DNA of 64,000 nt from NCBI GenBank assembly GCA_019155185.1, contig CM032808.1, forward strand, positions 12,714,607-12,778,606. Reading direction: 5' to 3'. This document shows positions 17,253 to 40,169 of the stretch, one piece after another. The position numbers and the translations under genes were made by a program. A model generated the notes under the pieces. That model did not search any database, was not told the DNA's origin, and was given only the letters and a program-made list of their open reading frames with translations. The DNA is from Beaufortia kweichowensis (Eukaryota > Chordata > Actinopteri > Cypriniformes > Gastromyzontidae). Each line of letters opens with the position of its first letter. Positions within the stretch are counted from its first letter, which is position 1.

Positions 17253-17258
17253 TTTATT
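17253..17258 (-). terminator. anapc16: anapc16 poly(A) signal
   Basis: Minus-strand AATAAA about 250 nt after the stop codon. Confidence 0.5.
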
Positions 17259-17504
17259 GTACATGTATTCAAAGTTAATACATTTGAGGTTTTACATGAA
17301 ACAAATGCTAATTTACAAACCAAACACATGATCAAAATAATAACTTTTGCTTTTTACAAACACTAGTGCAAAACACGGTACGTATAGTCTGGATGACATT
17401 ATTAAGATCTTTAATATCAGTTTATTCAAAAGAACACAAAAACAAATACAAAAATGAAACAGTTGACAAAGAGAGCTACATGTGATTGTGTCTGTATGAG
17501 GCAT

Positions 17505-18737
17505 TTATGAGGTTGTGAATCCCAAGAGCTGCTCAATGGGTTTATATTTCCACTCATCTGCCTCTAACTGCTCCACTAGCCCTGCCAGACGCTCCATTCT
17601 GGAAACCTGCTGATCTGAGATCACATACACAGAACAACAACTCAATAGTTTCAATGTTTTTTAAATGTGCTACAAAAGTGATCTGGATATCAAACCGAAC
17701 AGCTTTAAGTGTTTCTCTATTAACTGCATGATGCTCTAAAATGTTTTATTCAGTAAAACATATTTTTCAGCTCAAAACAAATGTAATTTTATCTTACCAT
17801 GTTTAACCTGTTTCAGTGTGGATGCAACTTGATAGCTGAACACAGATTCGCATAAAAATCTATCAGATCCATCTGAGGAAAAATTCATATTAATCAAACA
17901 GATGTTGACACAAACAAGGACTGAAGTTAAAAAAATAAAGTTCATTATTTTTCACCAAATCTGTGTAAATACAGTATAAATACATTTATAGAAAACCACA
18001 GAGGTCACACATTCATATATGTCTTTTGTATACCACAAGCACGACCCACAGTGCCAAACCAAGCACACAAACAGGCTGTTTGGTCAATGAGTCAGTATGT
18101 TTTGAGCAAATCCGACACCGTCACATTAAACTGAACCGTATGTGTGACCATTTGCCCAGGAGAGAATTACCCTCCTGCCCCGTGAGAGCTGCTGGACAAA
18201 TGACCCAGAAACTGCCCTTATAATCAAAGAGGATTTTAAAAACAAAAGGACCACAACAAAAGCAAATTAACTGAGTGTTTTGTAATAAAAAAAACAACAA
18301 CAATTTACATAACAGGATTATGTGCACACTGCCAATTGGATGTGCCATTTTTCAGCTTTCAGAGGGACTGAAACTAGGCCCAACAAAATAAACTGGAAAT
18401 GATTCTTTTTAAACAGGTTTACCAAACACTTTCCCTGGCTGCTACTGACAATACGAACAGTCCCACCACAAACTCAGACAACTGGTTTAATCAATGCTCT
18501 AGATAGAAGTCAACCTACAGATAAATTATTTACAGTTGACTCTGGAGATTACACACTTCACCAAGGCATAAAGATTTAGAAGAAATTTCACACACCTTCC
18601 ATCATCTCTCCAGCTCCTTTTGGGTAGGTGTACAGAACTTTTCTGGGTGGGATGAGCTCAGAAGCACTGAATCCAGATCCAGTTACTGAGCTTCCACTCA
18701 CACCTCCTGCTGATGAGGAGGACGAAGATGCCGCCAT
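17505..18737 (-). CDS. anapc16: Anaphase-promoting complex subunit 16
   Basis: Small structural subunit of the APC/C ubiquitin ligase, which drives exit from mitosis. Coding exons 18737-18596, 17872-17798 and 17614-17505 sum to 327 nt (108 residues; human 110). The N-terminus is alanine/serine-rich, followed by LIPPRKVLYTYPKGAGEMM, SYQVASTLKQVKHD, and a C-terminal helix with MERLAGLVEQLEADEWKYKP. All junctions are GT-AG and phases agree. The coding start lies 7 nt inside the exon beginning at 18744; a leader exon ends at 19114. The gene shares a promoter region with ascc1. Confidence 0.95.
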
Positions 18738-19113
18738 TCACAATCTGTACAGGACAGATGACACACAAACACATTAATCTACATTGTCTGCTAAGGGCCA
18801 CTGCTGAGGGAAATGAGCTAGTTATTGACACCAACTTTAAAGAGCGTGAAGGTTCTACAGTCTATTTCTACAGTCTATACACAGATCAACCTGATATTAC
18901 CACATATGGTAAATTATTCATAACAGTATAATTTAAATTAACAGTATAACATAATACTGCAATTAAAAACAAATACAACAGCGTCATCAATCGGACCCCG
19001 TCAAACCCTTATAACACACAGAACAGCGCAAATCATGACACATTAAAACCACAACACACTAAGTATAATATAAAAAATAAACAAAAATGAAAGTAAAATC
19101 CTGTAATATTTAC

Positions 19114-19409
19114 CTGATAAACTAAAGCGAGACTGACGATGTTTTTTCTTCTGCCTGTTCGTTGATTTTACTTTAACACGGACGTGACGTCAGAGCGCTT
19201 CCGGCAGCACACTTGCTTTATTACTTATTTTAGCTATACTTTTCACATGACGGCAAGCAGGATTTAAGTTGAGGATCAATATGTAAAATTTATGAGATAT
19301 TTATTTTGGATATTATAACAAACCGCAGCAGTGCAGCGGGAAAGGTGACGTTTAATGTCACATGATGAAGGCGGAAGTAAACGCGGTCTCCTGCAGACAG
19401 TGGCTGAAG
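19114..19409. promoter_or_regulatory. Bidirectional anapc16/ascc1 promoter with both leader exons
   Basis: The anapc16 leader ends at 19114 (minus donor GTAAA) and the ascc1 leader at 19409 (donor GTAGAC), so both start sites lie within about 300 bp. A full palindromic CRE, TGACGTCA, is at 19185-19192 next to an ETS core (CTTCCGG), and another ETS core (GCGGAAGT) is near 19370. No TATA box. Typical of housekeeping divergent promoters. Confidence 0.6.
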
Positions 19410-19857
19410 GTAGACACGTTTATACATTTAATTATCCTTTATTATTTAGTTAATATTCATGTGTTTACAGTAGTTTATTGCTTTGTGGGTTGAAATGTTT
19501 TAATCTTGTTTATGTTTTACCACGTACATGTTTTTTTTACCACGTGATAATGTTTACATGTCATGTATGTTTATTATGGTAACTTCTCTGTCACACTTGC
19601 AGTGTTTAACTCATTTCTTTCTATTGTTATATAACAGTTTTAAATAATGTACAGTTACATTTTGTATTTTGCTTTCTGTGTTATATCTAACGTGTTAGTT
19701 TTAGATATGAATATATTATATATATTATTGTTTAGGTATACTCTTTTTTTTATGGGTGTAATTTATTTTTAAATAAACCCCCATTCATTTTGTTCACTAT
19801 ATAAGCTCTCATTCTCCTCTTCCTGGTATTTCTCATCTTACTTCTTTAGTGTTTATT

Positions 19858-22800
19858 ATGGATGTCTTACGGCCGGCGCTCATTAACATCAATGGAAGAA
19901 TTTACAGAAAAAATCCTGTTCAAGAGGAAAGTTATGAAGAAGAAGAAGAAGAAGAGGATTACTCATACTCAGGAGCAGGTTTGTGCTTTTCATGAACTGA
20001 TCATCAATTACACTACCATACAAAATGTATGTACATGTAGCCTATCATTGTTTCATGTTAATATATTAACATGCTCAACAGCTGTTGACCAGTGTCTGGA
20101 AGAACCCTGTGATACTCACAACATTGAACAGACAGAGAAAGGTTTCCGCTGTGCCATAGACGTGCCAAGTGTCCTTTATAAGTTAGTATATATTTTGAAT
20201 TGCTCTTAAACATTCAGGTCTGATTTGATAGATCTAGGGCTCAACAAAAAAGATGATAAACTGAACACTGTTTCAAATAATGCTGTTGTAAATATGAAGG
20301 TAAAGATATTTAACTGGCTATTATAGATTGTTTGAAATTGTGAGAATGATTCAACAGTGTTCAATTATTTTCCAACAAAAGCTGGTTTTATTTCAAGCCA
20401 ATTTGAAGTTTTCTAAAAATTTAATAAAAATTAAAAATAATATTTTGCCACATATTTAGAGATGTTGCTTTTTCAGGTATATTATCGGTAAGAAAGGAGA
20501 GACACGGAAACGTCTGGAATCAGAAACAAAAACTTCTATCATTATCCCCAGGCAGGGTGAGGAGGGACAAATAGGTAAGTGTGAATTATTAATGTAAAAA
20601 TGACTGAATTGAGTCATATCTCAGACCAGAGACTTAATCAATTTGACTTTGACCAGTAACCAACCATCTAAAACATTTTAATTTTGTCCTGGAAACCACA
20701 TAGCAGCATACAGATAACCACTCAGACCTTCTTAGCAACCACACAGCATCAGCCTAGCAACCACCCAGGTTGCACAGGCAGAGTTTATCACATTTGCTTC
20801 ACATTTGCTTCAGTCTGTAAACACATTTAGGCATTCAGTCATTTGTCTGTTCCTCTTTTATGAATTGGCATGATGCAGCCTGCATCTAAATATATTCCTG
20901 CATGAAAATAAAGGTCCTTCAGGGGTCAGAATGTTATAATAACAGATTGTTCAGTACTGTGTGTTCTGGCTGTGGTTTGATGAAGGTGTATGTGTCTTGT
21001 GTTTAGTGATCACAGGTGCACAGCGGGCTGCAGTCATCTCTGCTCTAACCCGTGTTGAGGTTTTGATCGAAAATTTTCGAAGGAAACAGCCGTTTACCCA
21101 CTTCCTGTCTTTGGCACTTAATCACCCTCAGGTGCAGGATGGGTTTGAGCGCTTCCGTCAGCAGGTGTTGGAACGCTGTGGTCGGGTCAGAGTCTCTCTC
21201 AACACAACTTCATTAATGATCAAATATAGTTTTAGATTTTTGTCAGTGGTTCTAGCTTTATCGTTTTTTATTTTTGGAATATCCTGTTTTACTGTCAAAT
21301 AGGTCATATTATTCAAGTTAAATGATTTGTTTCATGTTGAATGTCTTATAGATTACTCAGTTGTGGCATGATCAGATATTTTATATCTGGGTTTAAACTG
21401 ATAGTTGAGCGCTCCTTTAGATCATGTTAAAAAGTACATTTGGTCCGTATCATATTGCTCTGCCATCTCAAACTCAAATGAATATTTTATGTCTACGTTT
21501 TCATTTACAATGAACAATCTTCAGGTCATTTGCTCTTCAAATATATGTTTGTAAGATTTACAGTGTCAGTCTATGAGAATCAGGACGCAGAACATTTTGT
21601 CCAGTCTAATGTTTACTGAAACAAGACCTGATTCATTCTGAAACTCACAGCTCTTATAATATGTTTCTGCAGGAGTCAGGGGTGGACGGCAGTATTTTTC
21701 AGAAGCCGGCTAAACTTCACCTCACCATTGGCACTCTGGCACTGCTGAACCAACAGGAAGTGACACGTGCGAGCGAGCTGCTTCAACAGTGTCAAGAAAC
21801 GATCAGGTCTGTGTCTAATGTGTGAAAGAGCATTACAGACTGATGTTTGCAGTAAAGCGCTGTTAAACAGAGTACAGATGCTTTGATCTGTAAGATCGTG
21901 ATGTTCTGTGATTGCAGAGATATAACTGAAGGAAAATCTCTTCCTGTGGAGGTCAGAGGGATTGAGTATATGAATGATGACCCGTCAATGGTGGACGTTC
22001 TCTATGCCAAAGTATCTGCTCAAGAAGGATCTCAGAAGTAAGATTCAGTTCATCTCCTGCTAGCTACACAGAAACGAGTCACAAATGATTTCTGTCATTT
22101 ACTCTCTCTCATTCCAAACCTTCTTTCATGAAACACATTAGATTAAGTTTTATGTTTGCTTATTTTTATAATGTGAAAGTGAAGGACACAGTAAACGTTT
22201 GACGTGTGTGTTTAGATTGCAGCAGATAGCCGACAGGCTGGTGGAGTGTTTCGTGTCAGCGGGTCTGATGGAACGTGAGTGGGACCGAGTGAAGATTCAC
22301 GGCACAGTAATGAACACGCTCTTCAGGAAAGATCCATCAGGTGAGTCTGACCCACAGAAACGTATCCAAACACAATACATTTGTATTTGTGACACATATT
22401 ACATACATATTATTCATTATGATTGTTCCTTTAGATATGCATTTTGAAGTTTAGTGATTTGTGTCTGTTTTAAGTACTGAGTACAGTTATTGGACACATG
22501 GTTATCATATAAAAACATCTGTATTATTTTAGGCAAACGTGTGCAATGACTCCTGTGTCTGTGTTGTTTACTGTGTCGTTTCGAGTGTGTTGTTTTATCA
22601 ACACAACTTTCTTAACTAATATCAGCTTGATCAAATGTTGAGTCGAGAAGCTGGTCATTTCTAAAATCAAATACCATCTGATGAGGTCTGATAGATGCCA
22701 CATATTATCAGGAATTCTAGAAACTGGTGATTGTCAGTCTGATGCTGTTTATCAGGCTGATGTATGTGTTTATACCTCATGCACACAAAAGTCTCATTCA

Positions 22801-23999
22801 TACGCTTTCATGGAAGTAGGCCAGAGCTTGTCATGTTTGTGTTTGTGGGACACACAGTGGAGATGGTCAACATTTGTGGGTCAGGAATCCTGTTGTTTTT
22901 CTGGACATGTTGACGTCCTGCTGTTTATCATTTAACAGCAGTGTCATGTTGTTCACCTCATTAAATTCCACTTATTGCATATAAACAGAACGTGTTGATC
23001 TCTGTCTGTATTATACAAGCGTGTTGTGTAGTTCAGGTTGTTGTTTGTGTGTTTCTAACTTGATTTGTGTTTTATTCAGCTGAGGTTAAAGGAACTTCAG
23101 GAAAACCCAACATTAAAAACCGTGAAGCTTTTGATGCAAGAAACATCTTACAGGTAAGAATTTTGTATTCCTCTTTTCATAATTTGATGTTTAATATTAA
23201 CATTAACATATTAACATTCACACAGTTACATCGAAAAATATTATTGTATTTACTGAACAATTTTTGTATAAGGGTTTTTCAATAGTACATGTCTAAAGGC
23301 AAAGGTTTTTTTCTGTGTTGTGTATCTGCTCCTCCTGCTGACAGTCAGGAGAACTACACATTATTTTACAATAATACAAACTTGTTGACACACAGTGTAG
23401 AAGCCACAGTATGAGACCAAACATGTGTGCAGTGGTTTACCCACCCCAAACCACTGAAAACAAAACTTGAGTTGTGAGCATTTTAGGACGTTTAGACTTA
23501 AACTTACCACTTACCACTTCACTATATTTGTAGGAACTCACTTAATTTAGCCCTTACAAGTAAACACACAAAACCTGCATTCTAAATTAAAAGTTGTTTG
23601 TTGTTCCATCCTGAAAACGCTGCGGCTTGTTTCTCAGAATTAAAGTTTGCCCAACTTTGTTCTAGGAATCAGTTTTGTTTATGTGAGATATTTAATTTAG
23701 TTCTTTTTAAACCAACAGTTTATTTTCACTTTAGGGAATTGTGTATTACAGTTTCTGAGTGTCACTTCTGAATTCAGATGATTTTTATACTAGAGGAGAT
23801 TTGACTTATGAAAAACAAAACAGAGTTTTGTTCTAATGAGTCTCTGACTTTAATGTGTATCTGTCTGTGTGTGTCTTTGTAGGAGTTTGGCGAGTTTTAT
23901 TTTGGAGCGTTTGAGCTGAATTGTGTTCATTTGTCTCAGAGATACTCTACAGACTGTACGGGATATTATTCATCTGCAGGATTCATCACATTCACCTGA
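19858..23999 (+). CDS. ascc1: Activating signal cointegrator 1 complex subunit 1
   Basis: ASC-1 complex subunit that works with the ASCC3 helicase and ALKBH3 in alkylation repair and transcription. Nine coding exons: 19858-19978, 20082-20181, 20477-20574, 21007-21185, 21673-21806, 21918-22037, 22216-22340, 23080-23153, 23883-23999; total 1068 nt (355 residues), every phase agreeing. The N-terminus MDVLRPALININGRIYRKNP is conserved, followed by a polyglutamate run. A KH domain carries IIGKKGETR. The C-terminal half is an AKAP7-type 2H phosphoesterase fold with both catalytic-type motifs, HLT (KLHLTIG) and HGT (KIHGTVMNTLF). The coding start is 8 nt into an exon with a strong pyrimidine tract; the same DNA in another frame gives a spurious lysine-rich ORF. 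Confidence 0.96.
20691..20770. repeat. Degenerate AACCAC minisatellite
   Basis: Diverged units around AACCACNCAG and TAGCAACCAC follow one another in ascc1 intron 3, like a minisatellite common in teleosts. Confidence 0.5.
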
Positions 24000-24100
24000 C
24001 AACAGCAGTACACTCACTTATACTACAATACTTCACTGTTCTTACAGATGTCTTCAGATTTCATTTTTTCTCAATCATTGAGAACACAAATAATTTAAAT

Positions 24101-24106
24101 AATAAA
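24101..24106 (+). terminator. ascc1: ascc1 poly(A) signal
   Basis: AATAAA about 100 nt after the stop codon. Confidence 0.65.
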
Positions 24107-24114
24107 TATATTTT

Positions 24115-25435
24115 TCTGAACTGACTTCACGCAATTATTTTCTTTCTCATTGTATCTCGAAAGTATTGAGGAAGAATTTCTAAACAGATTTTTACTGACA
24201 CATGTAAATGAGTTCATGACTTTATTTATCCTTTTCTAAAATAATGTATCATATATTTGACCAGTTTAAATTACTGACTAATATCTCTGCCCTCATGGTT
24301 GATTAGCAGCTTATGCTATTATATAATACTAATATTGCTCAATATATAGCACATATTTGTTTTATTGTAAATGTTATGAAATATTGTGTAGAAATAAGAA
24401 AACAAATTCTGCACACTACAGCTAGACATTCAGTGTTTATACTTCTGCTGACTTTGAGTCCTTCAACTGAATCCTGCAGTTACAGATGAATGCTCTGGGT
24501 GGCGCTGTCGGTACATCAGTCAGATTTAAGAGCAGCAGGTATGACCATTTATAAACCTTAAAAAAGTTAAAGATAGCTTATTTAGAAAGACTTTTGTAGT
24601 TTGTAAATGTTATTAATGCTTCTACATAACAGTGAAAGCTTTTTAAATCTGTCTCTTTGAACTAAGATTCAGTAAAGATTGAACTGTGACGTACAATACA
24701 GTACAGTACAGTAATCTGTCGACATTTGATAGTAAAGATTTTAGACTTCTCCTGGTCCTGTGATGTCTCCTTGCTGTTCATCCACTTTAAATGAAGAATG
24801 ACAGAGGCCCTTCAAACAGATGATGCATATTTTTGTTACTGTAAGTCTGCATAGGCCTATTTATGTTTGCAAAAATAAAATTTTTGTTAACAAGAAAAAG
24901 GGTGTGATAGCTGTTGTCATTGTCGTCAGAAGTAATTGAGGTTTGAAGAAAGATTTAATTCGTATTTTTTCGAATGTTATTAATGAGTTGAAACAAATAA
25001 AACCACTGAATATTAAATATTGAATAATCGATTTATTAACCAACAGTATCTGCAATCTTGCTGCAGGTTATCAATATCAAATTTCAATAAACATATATGT
25101 GATATACACATCATCCTCATATATACCATATATTAGAGATATTATATTCTGACATTACAGAATCTTAATCTGATCATTAGATTAATATTTACAATATTCC
25201 TTATATTCCACATAACTAAAAACAGATTAAACTTACTGTTTTTGTGGATGGCAAACAAACAATTCACACAAACGCTTGTAAATGTTTTTTTTTTCCAGAA
25301 AACATCAAAGATCACATTTAGTTAGCTGGTTTAAATGTACAGGAACACATTTGTCAACACAGCAGATGAAGATAAAAGTGTTTAATCAGTATCAACAATA
25401 ATCGAGATCTGGGATCGGTCATGTGATCGTGTTAC
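24115..25435. other. ascc1/spock2 intergenic region
   Basis: AT-rich 1.3 kb. Only a short TACAG tandem near 24690-24710 was seen; no exon or RNA gene. Confidence 0.45.
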
Positions 25436-25439
25436 CTGT

Positions 25440-25563
25440 GGACGCGCACGGCTGCTGATGACGTCACGAGCGCTCTCTCTCGCTGTGTGTGTCTCGGCTG
25501 CGCGTCAGTTGATCGGAGATCAGACGGTGGTGTCGGTTGTATTGTATTTATCGCTCAGATCGG
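25440..25563 (+). promoter_or_regulatory. spock2: spock2 GC-rich promoter/leader
   Basis: A short CpG-rich island in AT-rich surroundings ends at the spock2 start codon. It includes a TGACGTCA CRE near 25457. No TATA box was recognised. Confidence 0.4.
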
Positions 25564-35997
<10,434 letters not shown>

Positions 35998-36935
35998 AAC
36001 ATCATCTTTAGATCAGATGAAGAAGCACTTCAGACACAAGTTTTCTTCCATATGAATAATATATTCCAGTGTCATCTGGATCACTCAATAACATTTATCT
36101 TCTGGAGTTTCAACATTAGGACTGAAAAGAAAACCCAAAACGATCGAGTAGATTCATCAATGCTCTGAAGCGTTTTGTAGCACATCAGAGGATTTGTGTT
36201 TAAGTCGACTGATGCAGGTAGAAGTCATAGACATGTACAGAGCTTTTCATTCACAGGGTATTCTGTTTCATTTCAGCTGCGTTATGCAAATGTTATATAA
36301 ACGTCTTAAGAGCAGATTAAACATTTACTCTACACTTGTATGGTTTCCCAGAGTATGAAGGTGTAAACGAATGTAGTTTGTACAGGTAAAATGATCTGGA
36401 TTTGGGTAAATTTGATGAGAAATGTTTGTGTAACAGCATGACTGTGAATGTCATATTGCTTTTACACAGCAAGTGAGAGATAATGTACAGAATACTGCAA
36501 AAGCTGAAAACAATATGTAAAAAATGGCACAGTACGGCCAGTTATTATGTTTTTGCTCTGCCAGTATAAATATAAAATAAGTTTTATGTAGGGAACACAG
36601 ACAAACTGTGAAACTTTACAGAAAATACATCAGCGTCTTTAAAGGTATCATACGAGCAGAACTGTTGTGTGATTTATCGTGAAATACAGACAAGCAGTTT
36701 TTCCACACCCGATCAGATCTAAACCTTTAAAAATTCTGCAGTGACTCTTCTTTTCATCTTCTTCTTTTCATCTTTTCATGTTTGCTTTTTGGGGAAATTT
36801 TTGCTGTTGTTTTTCTAACAAAAAGTGAAAGGTTATGATTTGTTATGTAAATGTTCTCAGTCATCTGGTTTTGTTTTAGTACTGCATGCATGATAGTTCA
36901 CAACAGAAAGCTTTTTATTGGCTTTAATTCTGTAA

Positions 36936-36941
36936 AATAAA
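36936..36941 (+). terminator. spock2: spock2 poly(A) signal
   Basis: AATAAA about 940 nt after the stop codon. Another possible signal is near 37020. Confidence 0.5.
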
Positions 36942-37576
36942 AGAATGAAGAAGTGAAATCTCAGAATAGATGTATAATGTTGACAACGTCTGGGCAAAAT
37001 GTGTCCTCTAAATCTGTTAAATAAAATATTATAAATATTATATTATAAAGATAATCCTTCTGTTTACTAAAAACTGGTTAACCCATACAGATGAACCCGT
37101 TTAATCATCCACATATAGCTGTATGACTGAAAAAACATCCAGTAGATTTGATGATAAACTCTCTCTCTGAATTTATGACAATGAATAATGACTTCAGATT
37201 GCAGTACATTGTATTAAAGCATGTGTTATGAAATCTGCATGAGGATTTACAGATTTTTCTGTATTTACAGAATTTTCTGTATTTTTCTTTTTGTTGTGGA
37301 ATCTTGATTAGTGTATTTGCTTTGGGATGATTTGTATATTCTCAGTTGCGGTGTTGTTATATAATGCTTTAAAATACTACAAAACAGAGGCATCAATCAC
37401 TTCATCAAAATATTTATAGATGTTTACACATGACCTGTACATTCAATTCAAGGCTATAAACAATAAATCACATTTATATTTCATTATATAAAATGTACAC
37501 ATCTGCAAAACATACTGTTGTATATCAAACACAGTGACATGAATGTGAGTTTGCTGTTGGTGATCTCTTATCAGAC

Positions 37577-37680
37577 TATTATCTGATTGTCAGAAACATC
37601 TACAGCACAAAAACAACAAATCTGATATATATATTATTTGTTGTTTTTGTGCTGTAGATGTTTCTGATGATCAGATAATA
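37577..37680. repeat. Long near-perfect inverted repeat
   Basis: Arms 37577-37621 and 37636-37680 are 45 nt each with 43 complementary positions, around a 14-nt TA-rich loop. It lies between the poly(A) signals of the convergent spock2 and sar1a. CATCTACAGCACAAAAACAA marks the left arm. Confidence 0.95.
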
Positions 37681-37962
37681 GTATATCAAAACTATTCTAT
37701 AATTCTTAAATAAAGATGTGAAATGATACTACAACATTGAAATCTGAAATCAAGTATGGATTATACTTTTATCATCAATAAAAATAACCCACTAAATAAT
37801 GTTGCAAATAATATTGCACATGCGCTTTTAAATACTGTATATTTTGACCAATTGGTCAGAAGATATTCCTAATTTCAATTTCTAATTTCAATCCAAATAT
37901 GCAAGTAACAGTAATAGAAGAACTGGCCGATGAGTGAAATCACATGCTAAAATTAACACCAC

Positions 37963-37968
37963 TTTATT
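37963..37968 (-). terminator. sar1a: sar1a poly(A) signal
   Basis: Minus-strand AATAAA about 57 nt after the stop codon, implying a very short 3' UTR. Confidence 0.55.
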
Positions 37969-38024
37969 GTTTTTATGAGCTGCTTAGAGAAATAAAATGA
38001 GGAGAGAAGAAATCTGATGTAAAA

Positions 38025-39359
38025 TCAGTCAATGTACTGTGAGAGCCATCTGAATCCTTCCCCATAGCCCTGTTTCTTCAAAACGCTGCACATGAAGACC
38101 TCAAGTGGCCGTACGTTCTGCTCCTTCAATGACACGTTACCCTGAGAAATCGTACAGATTATCATTGCCGGGCCACTGAAAGTGTTTGTGTGTTATCTAT
38201 GATTGGCTGATACTAACCTTCCCCGTGGCCTGTCCATCCAGACAGAAAACCTCTCGCAAACTCGTTTCACTCACAGCTTCAGGCCGGTCAATCTTGTTTC
38301 CCAACACGAGGACAGGTACGCTGGAGATAGTCTCGTCTGACAGGAGTGCCTACAAACACACCGTCTGACGGTTTAAAATCCATCACTGACGACTGAAATC
38401 TGACTGGCTGAGAGATCAGACACTCACGTCAAGCTCCACCTTTGATTCCGCGAGGCGCTCGTGATCGGCACAGTCGACAAGAAAGACGACGCCATTGACG
38501 GCAGGGAGATAATTCTTCCATACTCTCCGTGCTGAAGATGAAACATGAAACAATTTCCATTTTAGGACTGTTCTTTCTTTTGAAATATTCAACTGAAAAC
38601 CAACTACACTGTATTAATGATGACTGATATAGACTTCTGACCTTGTACATGACCACCCAGATCAAATGTAGTAAAGGTCATTCCTGCAATTGTTAACTCC
38701 TCTGATGCTACATAAAACAGAATTAGTAATAAAAATGTTTAATAACACAGTTGTATCACATTTCTAAGATTATAATACTGATCATCTCTTACTGGGATGT
38801 AATGTAGGCACATGTTGTCCTAATCGATCATCTTTCAGCATGTGCAGTAGAGTTGTTTTACCAGCATTGTCTAAACCAAGAAACACCAGCTTACCAGACT
38901 TCCTATACAAACCTATGACAAAAAATTCAATACTGTCAGTAAAACTAATGCACTCGGTTTAGCATATGCACCTGTAACTTGTAGAGCTTTGCGCTAGCAA
39001 CACAAAGGTTGTGGGTTTGATCCCAGGAACAGACAAACTGATGGACAGAATGCACTGTAAGTCACTTTGGATAAAAGCGTCTGACAAACGCATAAATGTT
39101 GAATGTTTTATGTTACAAAAATAATGTTGGACACAGTGATTGTGTGTCACTATTTTACAGTTTTACAAAACCATAAAAAATGATGTAGAGACTAAATAAA
39201 ATGTGCCACAGTTTGTCACTTTCAATATTTGCAAACATTCAGTCAATTGTGTCTCAACTTTTGACTCTCTTTGCAGATAAAAACACTCAATATGAACTCA
39301 CCTAAAAACTGCAGTATTCCACTAAAGCCTCTGTAGATCCAGTCAAATAAAAATGACAT
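38025..39359 (-). CDS. sar1a: GTP-binding protein SAR1 (COPII coat GTPase)
   Basis: Small GTPase that starts COPII coat assembly at ER exit sites after activation by SEC12. Six coding exons: 39359-39302, 38912-38793, 38707-38642, 38531-38428, 38349-38218, 38141-38025; total 597 nt (198 residues, exactly the family length). The amphipathic N-terminus MSFLFDWIYRGFSGILQFLG inserts in the membrane. G motifs are GLDNAGKTT (P-loop), the switch II region FDLGGH and NKID. The C-terminus is FRWLSQYID. SAR1A is assigned from synteny with ppa1 and npffr1 and from GNVSLKE and WLSQYID; but GGHVQ and DHERL are SAR1B-like. A non-coding exon ends at 39826. Confidence 0.93.
38971..39100 (+). mobile_element. 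tRNA-derived SINE
   Basis: In sar1a intron 1. The head GTAGAGCTTTGCGCTAGCAA and B box GGGTTTGATCC (39013-39023) derive from a tRNA. The tail CACTTTGGATAAAAGCGTCT is the conserved 3' part of a widespread fish SINE. Confidence 0.85.
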
Positions 39360-39825
39360 TGCAGATCTGTGTTTCCTAACAAAACAATACAGTTTATAAA
39401 GATACAACAAACTATATATAGCCCAAGAGCAATTTCAGTATCATGGATGTGACATTTTGAGACATTTGCATAGAACTGGCCATAAACAGCATTAATTACT
39501 ATATAACTGTAATTATTATTCATTACCATAGTATACATCATTGTCATTTTGTTATGGTATTACAGCAGTAGAGTTTAACAGCTGATGTAAAGACATTGAG
39601 AGCATCATATCAGCTGTCAGTTATTGATATTCTGCTCTGTTTAGGTAAATCATGCACATTGTGACATATTTGCATCAAATCAGATTTTTTATAATAGAGG
39701 GCTATAATTAAACACAGTTCAACCTGTACACAGCCGCGAGCACGCGCACAGTTAATCCGGGCCAAATAAAGCTCATCGGGCCGCAGCACAATAATCATGT
39801 TTATCAGTGTTTGATTAAATCTCAC

Positions 39826-40160
39826 CTTTATCGGACGCGCGTCGCTGCCCCGTGACAATGAAGCTGTCAGTGGTTTATAAAGCTAAAGACGCTGCGCGTC
39901 ATGAACGCGCGTCTGCTGCGTATGGAGACGCGTCTCTAGTAACGCGTAGAACCTCTTCTGCGACATGCCACTCTGAAACCACTTCCGCCTCGATTACCCA
40001 AACGAGATTTGATTGGCTGGAGACGTCATGCAGCGCTGCGCAGATCGATATATGTGTGACATCAAACTGTCGCGAGAGCGACTCAAAAGCGCGGCTTTCA
40101 AATCGATACTTTGATGTCATACGACGATTGGACTGCAAAACTGGCGCGTTAACAATAAAT
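39826..40160 (-). promoter_or_regulatory. sar1a: sar1a leader exon and CpG-rich promoter
   Basis: A minus donor AAAG/GTGAG ends the leader at 39826; the next exon opens at 39375. Sequence to 40160 is CpG-rich with ACGCG clusters and TCGCGAGA near 40068, resembling the BANP-type element of housekeeping promoters. The overlapping plus-strand frame is incidental. Confidence 0.45.
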
Positions 40161-40169
40161 AAATAATTA

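Noticed and set aside
19862..20209. Lysine-rich 115-codon frame
   Set aside because: It is an out-of-frame reading of the ascc1 first coding exon and intron; the ATG at 19858 gives the conserved MDVLRP start.
37577..37680. CRISPR-like or bacterial terminator structure
   Set aside because: It is a single inverted repeat in a vertebrate genome with no repeat-spacer array.
38981..39030. Possible tRNA gene
   Set aside because: Only A/B-box remnants; no cloverleaf, and the SINE tail follows directly.
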